Source: Lagopus muta
Taxonomy: Eukaryota > Chordata > Aves > Galliformes > Phasianidae
Assembly: GCF_023343835.1 (NCBI RefSeq)
Contig: NC_064437.1
Span: 5,160,001-5,224,000 of the forward strand
Reading direction: 5' to 3'
Length of the DNA stretch: 64,000 nt
Shown: in pieces, positions 47,601-62,000 of the stretch
Position numbering within the stretch: position 1 is the stretch's first letter
Layout: the number at the start of each line of letters is the position of its first letter
Position numbers and translations under genes: made by a program
Notes under the pieces: generated by a model
Told to the model about the DNA's origin: nothing
Database searches by the model: none
The model's input: only the letters and a program-made list of their open reading frames with translations

Positions 47601-50600
47601 TGAATACTGCTTAACTGCAGTCATGTTGTTCCCATCTGGTTACACCCAGAGTACACTCAACAAGGGAAACAGCAATTTCTGGGCTGACCACTGCTTTGTT
47701 CCAAGTGAGGATTCTTGTCCATAATTCTGTCTTGGAAACAAAAGCACAGTTTTGTTCCATTCTACATCTCGTGCACTCCCAGCTATGTTGGTCTGAGAGG
47801 ACTTGCCATAGGCAAACCACAATAGCAAGAGCTGTTGTGTAGTCACATAAAAATAGAAACCTTCCACATTTTATTAACGGGGCACTCCTTCTCTATCCAG
47901 TACTTTTGCCCGTATTCTCCAGTATCCTGCTGAAGCAGGCATGCTTTAGTTTATGATAACCATAGCTAAAGAATGATCTTGCTTTGGGTTTTGAGGCTGC
48001 AGTTGCTCCTTGTTAGTCTCTATTCACAGCTTTGTGATCCTTTCAAGAAGAGCCCGAGCTCACTCTAGCAGATGGTGCGTTATTTCTACAACTAACACAG
48101 GTTGTGAGCATAGGTGACCTTCAGGTCTGTTTGCTTTTTGGACCAGAACGACCTGAGAAGTTCTGTGTGTGATATAGGGGCAGTGTGTAGACCTGAACTC
48201 TGCACAGGAATTTGAAAAGAGCAAGGAATATCCAATTTATATTGAGAGCCTGTGGTGGCAGTAATATACCTACAGTGCATCTGGTTTCCCTGCCCTAGGC
48301 AGCAGGGCTGGATCTGTGTGCAGTGAGCTGCATTTCAGTCCCATGCAGTGGAGTACAGGCAGTGCTCCTACCATCCATGGGCTATTACCCTTTTCTTCCA
48401 AACAGCCTTGAATCCTGGCCTGATTATGGATTGGGAAACCTCAATATTACTGCTTTAATCCACTCTTAAGAAAACACCTGATGTTCATGTTGTGTTGTAG
48501 ATACAGTGCAATATATTCAACTGACACATATATACAAAAACCCTACCCCAAAATAACCTGAGCCATTTGGAAGGGTTGTTTCTCCTGCTAAGCTGCAGCC
48601 CATCAAATTGCACAGTGAAACCACGCTGAGTTCAGGATGAGTTTATCGTTGCTGTGTGATTATTTAGTGAGTCATTGTAAGCCTCTTTAACTTGGTTACG
48701 TCAATATTATGACTTCCATCCTGCTTTTTCCGTTCCCATTTCTTAGCTAATATTGTTTTCCTGTAATATGTAGATATTAAAACACTTCAGAGAATTACGT
48801 TTTTAGTTTGTGGTAAGTGACCAGGCAGGATTGCCAAATGTGAGCAGGTACTGTTCATTTCTATCCCCGATGTGCGCTTGTCGGTAAGTATGTGAACTTG
48901 ATGGAGATTTGTTTTGATGAGCTTTTGCCAGGTCTGATTTTTGTTCAAAGAGCATTATGTCTGAATAAGTAACCCAAATAAACTGCCTTTTATTTTTTCC
49001 AGCATTCAGTCTCTTCTCCATGAAAAGAAGAGGTGACAGCAATTCTATCCTGCCAAATATTACACAATTTCTCTGTGAAAACAACTAAGATGAAGTTGTA
49101 CTGGTCTTGGAAGGATCCTTCATCAGGGGATGGTGCTCAGGAAGGCTTCATGCAGCTCTTCTGGGGACAGCCTTCATGGGTCTTTTTCTGGGAGTGTGCA
49201 GGGAGATCTAGGCCTGCTGAAGGGTTGAGAGGCAGCCTCTAGCTGTGCAATTTGGGTGCTTTAGAGAATTAGGTCAGCAGATCTCCACTGGAAGAGTCTG
49301 CCTTCCTGTGCAGAGTGCTCACACAGTAAGCTTGTCTGGCACTGGAAGACAAGGAATAGAAATAAAATGTCAGCAGGGCTAAGAATGGGACCCACATGCA
49401 AGGTCTCCAGCCAGCTGGAACCTCAGCCACATCTGAACTTCCTGGTTTTCATAAATAGAACTTATGATGTTGGTTGAGTAAATATGGCTCATAAAGAGCA
49501 AAAGGAGGACGTGATGGAAAAAGGAGGCTGAGAGCTTGTTAAAATGTGACCTCGTTTCAACAGGCTTTCCTCTCCTCAGCCAAAGAGGCTCTGTAAACTT
49601 ATTCTCAAATGTCATTAGGGAAGCCTTCATCTGGAAATGAGCAGTGTGCATGCAGGCCTGTTTGTTCCTCCGTCTCAGACTGCTAACAGCTATTATGATG
49701 GTGTGTTTCTCACACTCCTCACTGGTTCTTTGGGACTGGATGATTCCCTTTGAGCATCAGGTGATGCTGGTTTGATCCCTGTTGTCAGGCTGTAAAGGTG
49801 AGTGGCTTTCCCCATCTCATGGCTGAGTCTGATGGGGTGACAACAGTTACTGAAACTTGCCTAGTGGCAGATGATCAGCAGGAGACCTCTGCACTGATTT
49901 ATTGCTGCTATTTCCTGTGGAACAGGCTTTGCTTGTAGAAAACTACAGCTGTTGTTGCAGAGAACTTGAAGGATGTGGCCAGACGTCAGAAAGGTGTATT
50001 CCTGCTGTGATAAGTAGCCCCAGGAGAACACAAATGCCTACCTTACCTGTGTGACTATTGGTGTGTGGCAGCTACGCCCTAAAAGTACTGCTTCAAAGTA
50101 GGCCATTTACTGAATAATCCAGAAATGAAAACTGGAAGTCTCATTATCGCCATCAAGAGATGCTGTGTGCTTAGCTCTTTCAAAAATGTGGTCACTTATT
50201 CAGGTAAGGACAGGGGTTAGCATCGACAAGACCCTTTGCTCTTATTTCTCCAGTTTGCTTACTTGTGGGGAAATGCTTTGTCTTTATTTTTGAGGAGTAG
50301 TGCAGTTGTGTGTGGTCAGAAGAGCGGACCAGGAGCTTGGTATTGCTATTTAGTTTCACGTGTGTGCTTGCAAACAGAATCAGCAAATTGGCATTTGGTC
50401 AAGAGAAGCAGCTTTCAAGTTTAGTGGGACGGGCTTTTGAATCCAATAAGAATATTGAATGCTACCCAGATGGCATCCTGGAGGGAAGTTTTGTGGTATC
50501 AATTAGCTTGTAGGTGACCATGCTTCTAGCCAACTGTGAATAATTTGGCAGCTTGCCACTTGACTGTTAGTGGAAATTCAGAGCATTGAGATGAAAGAGA

Positions 50601-53600
50601 GATCCTGAGAGACAAAGAAATGATGTCTTCGCTCCAGGAAAGAGATTTGTGGGTACTGTTTCTTAAATGATTTAAACTGTCTTGTACAGCCACAGAGCTC
50701 GGCCTCATTTATATACATTTGTCTGCCACGTTTGTGCAAATAAACCCATTAAAATTTTTTGTTCTGTCAAATTTCACTGACTGAAATTTATTCAGAAGAA
50801 GGAACCAGAAAATAGAAGGGCCTGTAGCCCCCCAGTGCCCCAGTTCCCTCTGGAAATGATGTTCTTACCTAGGTTTTAGGATTTGGGTATTTCTAGTGCA
50901 GATTACAGCTAAATGAAGCTGTTAGATTCTAGTCTTTAAAGGTCTGCCAAATCTCTGACACAACAACTGTGGTGTAGTAGGCTGTAGTTTTGTATCAATC
51001 CACTGAGATCTGAATCTAAAGAACCATAAGACTAAACTGCCCTTATGAAATAACTGTGAGAATGTGACTCACCTGCTACAGCTGTGACTTGGAAACAGTT
51101 CTCATTGTCTTACACAATGTACGTCTGCTTACAGGAATGTTTCTGCAGGGCTTTTTTTTTTTTTAAAGTCTATTTTGAAGAGGTTTCAAATCATCTCCAT
51201 GTCTCAGGTGCTAACATTTCCAATGGCTTCTGCATCTGTACAGTGAGGGATAATTAGGTTTGTAGAGCAGATGTTCTGGAAGCCTGCACTGCAGCATGCC
51301 TGGCTGTTTGTGGCTGCAAAGGTTTACTCCTGGGTGCACTTGTTTTCCCTTTTACTTAGGAGAACTGCAAATTCCAGACACTTTCTACATCCAGTAAGGA
51401 CTTTGAGATCTCTTACCAGATTTAATCAGTAAGTGCTTCACTAAGAGCTTTAGAAAGCAACAGTTTTGCTTCCAGGAACTTATTTCAGCTGCTCAGTCCT
51501 GAGTTTTTACTTTGCACTGAAATGTGTTGTGGCTTTTCAAAATGAGCAGAAGTGTTTGCAAGGAAATAATGAAGATTTTTACTCCATTCTCCTGATGATA
51601 AGTAATAGTAATAATAATAATAATAACTTAAAAAAAAACTGCCCAAGGAAAGTGAAACTACATCCTTATCAGAATTGCATTCTGTAGTGTGTGTGAACTT
51701 GTGCCATTCTGGCTGGTAGAGAAAGGAATGGGATCTTCTAGGCAGATAGCAACAAGGCTATCAACTGTGAATATGGAAGTAAACTAAGAGCTAGGACTAG
51801 CTTTGTGAACAACTGAATGTTCTCTGTGGAACTCTTTGGTCTGGAGACGTGATTTTTTTCTCAGCTCTATCATATCACACAAGGTTATAGGCTTCTCCCA
51901 GTTTAGCTGTTCTTAAACATGCAGCATTTTGCTTCTGAATAGCATTAAATGGAAAAAGCTATTAAACAGAAGTGTAGGCTGTCTTAGTCAAACAGTTGCA
52001 CCTGACTTCTTGCTGAACAGATACCTTAATGTGCACATGTGCTTTCCCTCCCCACTTTGTCACAGGTGAGGGCTTAGGCAAGTGATCTGCCTTTCCAAGG
52101 CCACCAGTTTGCTTCTGTTCAGAGGTGACAAGTGTCTTTCAGGAGTGACTTTGCTATGTCATTCCTTTTGGCAGTATTCCAATGCAAATGCACCCATTTA
52201 TTTTTATAGCTTCAAAAAGATTTGCTATGAGAAAATAACAATAGCTTCAAGGAAGGAACCAGAGGTGCAGCTCTGGAAAAAACAGAAGCTTTCAAAACTT
52301 CACAGGAATGTATGGGAAGGAAAATACAGCTCATTCAGGATGATACAGCAGGGGCTTTTTGGAGGTGTGTGCTTTGAAGTGGGAATAAGGAAAGGGCAAC
52401 AACTTCTTGTTCCTGTCTTCTGGCTGCTGAGCTGTGCTCAGTTCTTCCCAGCACTGAGCAAACCCATTTCTAGTCAATGGAAACCACAGGGATTTCCTCA
52501 GTCTGGTTTTTTGCATTTCATGGTGACTACAGAAGAAGGAAGCATGGGCATCCAGTCTCAGGCGTTTTACAAGTAAAGCTGAAGCATAATGTTATTTTTA
52601 GATCTGATTTTTACATGCCTGCTGAAAGAGCTTTGTCTCTACTTTGCATAAGAATGAAGCTGGCAATCAGATCTTTATGTAAATAAAACCTGCAGTGCAC
52701 TCAATCATTATATTTTTGTTTGGCAGGTATAGCACAAAATCACAGAAAAGCTAGTCGATTTTTGCAATGAATGCTGATCTTGCAGCACCAGTCGCAATTT
52801 TAAGAGTCACTGAAATTCAAGTCTGCAAAATCCTTCTCAGAAAATTGTCTTTCTCCAGAGGTCGTGCTGTTGTGGCACTCTTCTGTTTTAATTTTCATGG
52901 TGCTTTTGGCAGTCACATTTGAGAGCTGCGTATTTCTGCTCTCTGAATGCCGCAGCAGTCAGGAATGCATCCTAACAACGTGCTGCCAACCTCCTCTGAG
53001 TGACTCTCCATCAGTGCAGAATGAATCCTTCTCAATGCTAACCCACAAGAAGGGTCAACTCCTTCCTCTCAATTACTTGCAGCAGTTTATGCTGTGATCT
53101 ATCAGCTGCTGTGTAAGTGAAAGCAGTAAATACAGCAGAGGGTTGCTATGCATATACAATTTCTGTTGTTGGCGAAGTTAAAAAAATCTGTTTCAATTTT
53201 CCCTTGACTCCTTCCATGGAATCCCTCCCAATGTTTCTAATATTTACTAGGGCTGTGTGCCAAGGATGCTGGATGAACTGCTGAAACCCAGAGTGCAGCC
53301 GTGCTTCCCCTGTGCAATGGCAGCTGCTGCAGGGAGCAGGGGAGGAATGTGCTGATCCCTTCTACTCCCAACAGCAGGAAGACTGTGTAAGGGGCACCAT
53401 CATCTTTTAGTACTTGCTGGGACCGACTATTTTCCTTTTATCTTTGTGGCAGAAAAGTCACAAAGCTTTAAGGCACTTAGAGCTTGGAGATTTAGCTGCT
53501 GGCCAGCAGCGTGAACTTTAAATCTGCTACTGCCAAAGGAGTCTGAAGCTAACACAGTAGTTTTGAAGGTGTTGGGCTGTTTTGAGATACAAGAGTGTTA

Positions 53601-53783
53601 ATCTTTAGGGGAGACAAGACCTTGACTTAACCTCTGAGTCCTCTTCAGTGTCTGTTGTGCTGATATATCTGGTCAGTATAAAAAGTCCAATTTAAACCTC
53701 AGACATCATTTGAACTTGTTTGGCTTCCGGGCATTGAAGTCAGTGCTGCTACTCCTTTGGGATCATCTGCTGTGGGTTTATTC
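44631..53783. other. Intron 2 sequence with simple repeats only
   Basis: About 9 kb of intron. I see (TTA)n at 46668-46688 and (TAA)n at 51602-51627, plus T12 at about 51152. The longest frames, 152 codons (minus, 44911-45369) and 164 codons (52082-52576), show no domain, no consistent splice boundaries and no family I recognise. Confidence 0.5.
51602..51627 (+). repeat. (TAA)n microsatellite
   Basis: AATAATAATAATAATAA-type tract preceded by imperfect GTAATAGTAATA units. Confidence 0.9.
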
Positions 53784-53842
53784 CAGGAGCTGGACTCTGT
53801 GATCTTCATGGTTCCTTCCTATTTGGTATATTCTATGATTCT
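53784..53842 (+). mobile_element. CR1 3'-end fragment, plus strand
   Basis: AGGAGCTGGACTCTGTGATC, TTCATGGTTCCTTCC and ATATTCTATGATTCTAC match the last segment of the CR1 consensus (GGAxTxGGACTxGATGATC, GGTCCCTTCC, ATTCTATGATTCTA) with a few substitutions. Confidence 0.85.
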
Positions 53843-56800
53843 ACTCAGGGTCTGTGAGAACATTAGTTTTTCCACTTACATATCACAAATATATATGTTC
53901 TTCCTTCTGTCCCCAAGGTTTTTGGCATGGCTGTGCTGCTGTATGGTGACTCAGCAACCTGGCAGCCTTACGCACTTGCCAAGAATTCAAGTGGCCCGGT
54001 GTGATTTGTGCTGGTAGTTCCGGGTGCAGATAGACTGTGGCCTCTGTGACCTCTTTGCTTTTGCATCTTCACACAGTGGTGGCAGAATCACTTCTACAAA
54101 CTTGTTTTGGCAGCACCAGAACAAAGATATACTGGTTTTCTTTGTCTCTTAATATCCTCCTGCAGAGAGAGTGCAAGCATGGTGACAGAACTTACATCAT
54201 CTGGTGGGCGAGTTCATACTCTGACTGCTTCTCTTCCAAGGAGGAATAATATTTTTTGGTCTGTATTTTGTTTTGACCTGAGGTGAAGCAAGGCTTTAGG
54301 TAGGAAACATTTCACAGGCGGTTACCACACCAAGGATGTCCAGATGTCCCTTTCAGAAAACACCCACAGACAGCCAAGGTGCCCCCCAGGCTTCCAGTCC
54401 AAGTTGTATCACGGCAAGCCTGCTTGAGGATCTCTAATGGCTTTCTCTTCCATTTGACTTTCATACTGTGGAATAAATCATACAAAACCTTTAGTATGGT
54501 GCCTCATCTAATTACTTCCTCTACAAGATTTTTCTGAGCACCTCAAAAGCGTGATCAATCCATGACACTAATGCCACTATTTAGTGAGTGTTGATGTTTG
54601 GTTTTTTTGTTTGTTTGTTTTGTTCAAAGCAGTCTCACCTTGTCTGTTCAGGGGTTTTTGTTGTCACTTTTGTAATCTTAACGTTCCTGTAAAGATAGAT
54701 CTTATAGAGTGATGCTTTGTTTTCAGACTTGATTGAAGAAATTAATCAGCTGGTTTGATTACTGGTTATTAGCAAGGGGTGGAACTGACAGGAAAACAAC
54801 ATGATCACATAACCTTATGTCTTTGAGATGTACCAGGCACTTAGCTTGTCTTGGTAACTGGAGCTCCTGTTTCTTTCTGCCAGTACCCAGGGTAAGTTAC
54901 AGATCTGTAACACAGACGTCTAGCAGTTGAATATCATACAGCAAATAGAGACATCGAGGTGGCAAATCCAAGCAATCCTGGCTGTGTGTGTCCATTTTTC
55001 TACAGGAAAAATGCTTCCAAAATGAAGGACTTGCCAATATTTTGCTTTGCTTGGGCCTGTGGCTCTTGCTTTACCTAGAGAATTGTTTTTATCTCAGCCC
55101 ATGAGTTCTCACTCTTAATGTTCCTATTTTCTTCCCAGTCCCACCTGGGAAGTGAGCAAGCAGCTGGGTGGTGTTGAGTTGCCCGTGGGGTTAAACCATA
55201 ACAGGCTCCAATCTGCTCAGAAAAACAGAATTGAACAGAAAATTGAACAGTTGTGTTTGTATCAGTCATTGAGGCCCTGGCAATTAAACTTCTAGTCTCT
55301 AATTTGTATTTTCTTTTTAAAAGCACCAGGTTTGTACTCATGTTTTGTAGCTTAGGTCCTGGGCTGTGCCTGCACACTGATAGGCTCTGTCTAAGGGGGC
55401 TCTTAACTCTGCTGGGCTTTTCTGGTGTCTGCCATGCTGAAATGTGCTCACTAATGTGGATGGTGCTGGTGTCAGACTTCCACATGCAAGGTTGTCACAG
55501 TCTGGTTATTCTGCAAAGATTCGTTCTTTTACTGACTTTGCTGAAGATTGACGTGCATTTCCTAAAGAAAATCTGGACACCCAGCCCTAAAAATAGCCAG
55601 AGACAACTGGCTTCTGAGTAGCTTGCAGCCAGTCTGTGGCCTCAGAGGAAACAAATCTGTTCATGAGCTTCTGCTGAGCCATTTCAATATGTGACTCTGT
55701 CCGGTCTTTTTCATGCTTCCCTAGCTCTGAGCTTTGACAACTTCACTAAATCACCAAAAGTGCAAACTGTCTTGTATTTCTTTCCACACATTCAGATAGG
55801 ACTTTGAAGTCTGTTTTGGCACCATACCTTTCTTCTGGATATAGCTGCTCCGGGTAAATCCCAGGCCACGATTTAGGATATGTGTCCTATTGCAGCCACT
55901 GGCTCTGCCTGAGATGTAAAGCAGTTCACGACTTGCTGGACTGGGCTCTGTTCACAAAACTGTGATGTGTCCATGTAATCAATGAGAAAAATCAACAGAG
56001 TGTGCATACAAGGGGACAGGATTGATGGTTGTTTAACTCACTGTCCTGCTACAGGTCTGCTTACCAGAGAAAGGTACTGAGAAGCAGTGTGTACAGTGGG
56101 AGGTAGAGGTGCAGATCACTCACGGTGTGTCTGTAATGGCTGTTGGAAGAAGTGAGACACAGGCTGAGTAGAATGGCTGTGATGCCATGGCAGGATCCTC
56201 AGTGAATTGAGGACAGGTATCCGTGCTGCTCTGCTGCTTTTCAGAAATTGGTCTGTCCTTGCCTTGATCTGAATTTTGATGTGACATTGGACAAATCGCT
56301 AACCTCTCCGGGCACTGTTGCTTAAAATGGAAATGTCAATATTCTTGCCAGCCTTTGTGAACCATCACTGGATTAATGGACACAATTTTTTTGTATCAAA
56401 AGCATTACATATAACGTATTTTATCTTGTTTACTTGCAAAGCAGCCGGGCTACCTTGAAGCGTCACAACTGCCACAGGTGTGAGAAGGGGCCCTACTATG
56501 TTTGCCTGAGTTCAGATCCTCAGAACTAAAATTGATTTTAAATTCCTCTGTGCTGGTTCAGTGAAAATATTTTAAATAACGCATAACGTGACTTTCTCAA
56601 ATGATATTCTCAGCATTCCTCAGCTGAAAGAACCAGTGGAAATTTGGGGTGACTGGGGGGAGAGCAGTGAGTGTAAATTGGAGCAGTGCATCTGTGATAC
56701 GCTTGGTAGTTCTGCATAGGACCAGGGCACCGTAATGCTGGGCACTCAGCAGAAGACCAGGCTCTGAGGTTTTTAATTCTCTGCTAGATCAAAGTGAGAA

Positions 56801-58380
56801 GAGGCAGGATATGCAGTAAGGGAACAACAAATATCTTTGAGTTCATCTCCTTGCTGGTTGGGCTGTCTGCTGTTCTTAAAGCTTCTGTTTTTGCTGTGGT
56901 TTTTTCACTGCTGGAAAGTTTGTGTGTGGCAAATGTGGCGTAGTTCAAGCATGCAGTCATCAACTGTGTGAGCTTGGCTCTCTAGAGCTAGTTGAGTTTT
57001 GCCTGTGACTCATAGGAGAGCAACAGGGAAAGTTGGAGCGGAAAAAGATCAGCTGGCAGCGTCTTCTCAGGCCAAGTGCTGTCATCACAAAGCCCTTGCA
57101 CTGAGTGTGGACGGAGATGTGGGGTGTTCGTTTTGATTCCTTAAGCCACAGTGGCTGTCTGCTTTTGTTAGCAGGCTTCTCTATTATCCCATAATCCCTT
57201 CAGACACTTGAATTTGTCCTGCTTTTCTGCTGAAATGGTGGAGAGCGTTGGGAGGTTTCTTGTTGCACAGACAGTTGTGGTCTTTGAATGCAACTTTTTA
57301 CCCTTTTGTGACAAAGAAAAAAAAGAGGCACGAAGCCAGAAATTGCATGCTGTGTCATTTATTGCTTGATTTATTTGTGGCCATGTCTGTCACACAGATG
57401 CCAGCATGTTTTATCTTCATTTACAGTCGCCTAAAATGTTTCACCTGGGTTTATATACAGTCTTGGATCAGACAGGGTTTCCATGGGGAGAATTTTCTGT
57501 GTGTGTAGCCTGGTGCTATGATTTTTTTAAATTTAACTCCTCTTTTTCTCTCTGACCTGAAGTTCGCTTGTAAAGCTGTGCATGTTTGCACTGCAGTTTG
57601 GATAATTAAAAATAGCTGCTTGTGGTGCTTGGCTTCTTGCAGTCTTTTATCAGTAGTTCCTCTGAGAATACCTTGTGTGTGAATGAATGATTTTAAATGG
57701 AATAGTAAAAACTGCATGGAAGATGAATCATACAGACCTCATTCCAAGCAAATTTCTTTTACTTTTAAAGACTTAAACATTATTTTTCAACTGAAAACAA
57801 AACATACCAATAAGGAGTGCTGAGCTTGTTTTGTCGGTCTTGTTTTTTCCTTACTGATGGAAGAGTTGTGCTCACAGAAGGATGTCATGGTGGGTCCTGC
57901 TGGGACTGGAGCGGGGCACGCAGGACGTGTCATAGGGAATCCTGGAAAGGCACATCTTGGTTATTCTGGTTTGTTCAGAGCCCAGGACTGGGTGGGCTTA
58001 AAAGGATGTGCCAGAAGGCAGCTAGAAAACCTGCAGTGAAAGTTGCATCTTAATCTCCTTCAGTGATTATCTCAGGCCCTGAAACTGAAGACAATGTATC
58101 TCATTAAAACTAGGTAAAAGCCATCAGAATGACTGTGTATGTACTTACGGTCAATATTATTATCTAATTTATTTTCTCCCTTTTCCAGAAACCTCATCCT
58201 TCCTCCTGTCCCAAATCTCAGCTGTATGCAGTTACGATTTCTATTAGAAATCACACGATGTTTAAAATCATTCACCTCCCCGTTCTGCCATGATACAGAG
58301 AGCTTGCAGAACTCTGAGCTTTTTCTTTTTTTTCCTGTGCCATTTGCTTTGGTTAAATACTTTTCCAAGCTGTTTCTTTT
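53843..58380. other. Intron 2 sequence, nothing recognised
   Basis: Intronic. Frames of 136 codons (minus, 55075-55485) and 122 codons (55253-55621) oppose each other and have no domain. A (TTTG)n-like stretch lies at about 54600-54622. Confidence 0.5.
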
Positions 58381-58412
58381 TCATCCCTTCCAACCCCTAC
58401 AATTCTGTGATC
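58381..58412 (+). mobile_element. Possible CR1 3' terminus remnant, plus strand
   Basis: TCCCTTCCAACCCC, TACAATTCTGTGATCTG resembles the last 30 bases of CR1 (CCCTTCCAACCC, CATTCTATGATTCTG). It is very short and could be coincidence. Confidence 0.45.
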
Positions 58413-58844
58413 TGTTCTCCACGTTAGGCAGTTCAGGCTTGTTGGAGGAAAAAGGAAGACGTGAATTGCTGCTGTCTGTGGAATACTTATCCTGTGAGCT
58501 TAATCATCAGGTTTTATTCTTGTACATCTTATGAGCAATGTATTCCCTAAAATATAGGTATGTAGGTGTAAAAGAAAAAAAAATCAGCTCTTAGCATACA
58601 GTTTTAGGAACGTGTTGTTTCTTGTATGCTATTGCTCAGAAAATTCCCATGTGGGTCTCATTATCATATTTCTTAAATAATAAAGAAAAGCCAGGTGATG
58701 CTCTTGATCATGTCATGAGAAACACTGCACACTAGGAATAGCCTCACAATAGAAGGAGAATAAACATTCACCAGCAGATCTGCACTGTAATCATGACTTG
58801 CAAATCTGCTTGGCTAATCTCATCTGGTGCAAAGCGTTTACTGA

Positions 58845-59042
58845 GGAGGTTCAGGGTGTGTTCTAGGAAAGACTTCTCTCATGGAGTATTCAGGCATTGG
58901 AACCAGCTGCCCAGGGAGGTGGTGGGGTCACTCACTGTACCTGGGGGTGTTCAAGAACTGTGGGGATGTGGCACTGGGATGTGGGGATGGGGGGATGGGT
59001 TGGGCTCAGGGATCTTAGAGGCTCCAACCCTAATGATTCTAT
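58845..59042 (+). mobile_element. CR1 retrotransposon fragment, plus strand
   Basis: In CR1 order: GAGGTTCAGGGTGTGTTCTA, ATTCAGGCATTGGAACCAGC, TGCCCAGGGAGGTGGTGGGG, GTTCAAGAACTGTGGGGATG, GATGGGTTGGGCTCAGGGATC and the terminus CCCTAATGATTCTATGAA. About 200 bp long, 5'-truncated and relatively well preserved. Two small frames at 58793-59088 derive from it. Confidence 0.94.
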
Positions 59043-62000
59043 GAACTCTTACCGACTTTCAGGGAAGCTTCTGTGTAGCAGAGCTTGAAATCAAAGGGCA
59101 TTGAGTTATGTGTTATAGCAGCATTGAATTCTCACCACTGACAGATTAAGCAATGTCTGAGCTATAAATGCTGATTCCTGATGAATGATGGGTCACATAG
59201 TAAGTTTGATACTATCACGAGTCATCTTGATAACGTTTTAATTTTACTTTAAATGAATTTCTGATACAGACTCACTTGATGCTTATTTTGGGGAGAAAAC
59301 TAATTGATGTGGACTGATAATTATTTGTATGGAGGACTCCTAGGAAAGCATGAAAGGAAACTAAATGACAAAGCCATAGTGTCAGGGTGGCATTTTTGCT
59401 CCATTTTTTCCAGTCATCAATTTTGCAGTCATAATGCAGAGAAGTGAAATGAGAATTTGGTGAATGAACAGCTGTGCGTAAGCACTGAGGCTGAAGAGCA
59501 GGCTGTCTGCAGAAGCTTATTTCATACAGAAAATTTCACTGAACTGCAGATATACTCGCTGATAGCACTGCTTCCTTCAGGAAGTATCAGCTTTCTATTA
59601 CTGCTTACGTTATGGAGCAGTTGGTAAAGTTTCAGGATGCTTCCGTGTTGACTCATATTGTTGTGTAAATCAGCAGAGAGCCATCAATATGGTATCTGTG
59701 CTGTTTTCAGTGTTGTTCTGTCTGGCTTCGTTTGTTGATCTTGAATTTAGCTGGGAATTGCACATGCAATCAAGTCCTAAAGCCTGCTGAACGCTGACAC
59801 AGCAGCAGTGCCCAGCTCCTCTCCTGATCTGACCAGCAGTATATAAAAAGCTAAATGAATATTAATGCATTCCTGTCGTCTAGCAGCTTGGTTTACTTGC
59901 CTCTTTCATCTTCTGCAATGAAGTATGATCTTTCTGGCTAGATCATTAATAAAGCAGCTATCGGGTGATTTATTTCCCCCAAAGTACTAGTTGGCCATTG
60001 TGTCTCCAGTGTCAGCAGTGAATGGCTTTTCCGCTGTTGTCATGGTCTCCTCCTTAGTAATCACAAGGATCCAGGAGAAAGCAAAGGACTCGTATCATTG
60101 GGAACTTGCTTACCACACGTCTTGCTCCTCTTTGTTCTCACTGTGCAGTTCTCAACTGAATGCAAATCGTCTTTTCCTGGGAGACACCCAGACCGCCAAG
60201 GCCTCTCGGTAAGAATGCAGAGACCTTGTCACATCTCTCATAGACCAGGACAGATTAGATTGCTGTAGCCAGTGGAAAAGAATATATATGGTTTTTTTTC
60301 CAGACTCTTGAAGATAGTCAGTGTCTTGTCCTTCGTGGTCTGCCTTCCTGTCCATTTGTGTGAGGCTGATGGTACCACGGCTCCATGGCCTTGCTTTTGG
60401 TGGGTTGCCATAGAAGGAGCTGCTGATTGCCTGCTCTTTGGTAAATAAATTATTTTGAATAACAGAGTTGCTATACAGGCTCATTTAAATGTAAAACAAT
60501 CACTTGCAGTGAGCAGATCTTCTCCTATGAATGTAAGATCTATTAAGTAGAGAGATCTTCCTCTAGAGAGTGTCAGAAAGGAGCCAAAGTAAATTGTCTG
60601 GATTTGGAGTACAGGTTAGTTCTGTTAGCAGACCTCGTGTTGAAAGTTCTGTACTTACCAGGAGCTAAACTGAATTTAGTTTTGTGTCCTGGCATGTCTA
60701 GACACACAAACTTCTGCAACTGATCTGAGCTGTAATGTAAGTGGCTTAGACAAGCAGATTTAATTGGAAAAATCAACAGAGTCCCCTCTTAATTTTGGTG
60801 TATAATAATTTCTGTCATTTGTTTGCAGTCATTTAAAAAAAAATCTGTAACAAGCCCTGATTTTTGGGCATTAATTCTTCCTCACATGGTGTAGTGGAAA
60901 CTGCACATGGATTTGCTGGTTGTGTTGAAGTAGCCAAAGCAGGTGAACAAGTTGCTGATGGATATGTCCTTGCAAGCAGATGAGTGGGGGTCTAATGAGC
61001 AAGTGTATGCTCTCAAAGGCTTTTCCAAAATGTGTGTCTGTGTGTATATAGGTGATTTGGTTTCTATTTCCCCCCCTCATTCTTTCTCCTCCCTTGATTT
61101 GTTTTTTTTTTTAATTTATTTTTAATAGGCCCATTTTTGGCCTGTTTTGGGCCTCAGCTGTCAAAAAATTTGCCCCTTCATTACGACGCCAAATATAAAA
61201 TACACAAAAAATCTGCAATAACCATTGCGGCTGCTATAACCAATTACAGATACTTTCAGACAGCAGAATGACAATCTCAGTGGAGCTCGGACAATTGCTG
61301 TATGGATGTTAATCAAGAGGGACACAGGCAGATTCCTGAATTATTAAAAATGCACTAATGCTTCTGAAGCCGTGATGTGCCCCGCTAAGCCATGCTGAGG
61401 GAACAGATTTTGCCCATCCAAAGTTCTCTTATTAGGTACAATGCAGTAAGAACCAAGCAGCCTCGTCTTCTTGCCTTTCATCAGCTGGAACATCTTTTCA
61501 GCTTTGAATTTCCGAGGCTGTTTTATTGCTGGTGCTGCCATTCCCCTTCCCACCCTCATGCTTTGTTTGCTTGACAAGAAGAAAAGGCAGAAAGCGAAGC
61601 ACACAGCCGCATTTCCATAAGCTTAGACAAACTCTTTCTTTCTTTTTCTTTCTACCCTGGACAGGGTGCTTATAATTAGTTATTCCTGCTGTGGTTGAAG
61701 CGGAGGTTTCAGAAGAAAGCTTTGGTGGTTTCTTACCAGCAAAAGCAAAAAATAAAATGAATGCAGTTCATCATTAATTTGGGGAGCACTTGTTAGCCTC
61801 GTAATCCGGGCATATAGTTTTCTTCAGCTGTATGTCAGAAATACGGTAGCAGAGCAAAGACCTTGTGGTACTTTCTCTTGTCCTGCTGAGATCAGACAGT
61901 GCTGGCAGCATTTGGGGCTGAAAGCTGAATGCAGAATTAAAAGCATCTTAAAGAAGCAGGCTATTAATATAGCACTAAGTAAGCTCGTTGCACTGCTTAA

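Noticed and set aside
52082-52576. 164-codon plus-strand frame in intron 2
   Set aside because: No recognisable motif. A retrogene was considered, but there is no poly-A tail, target duplication or family match.
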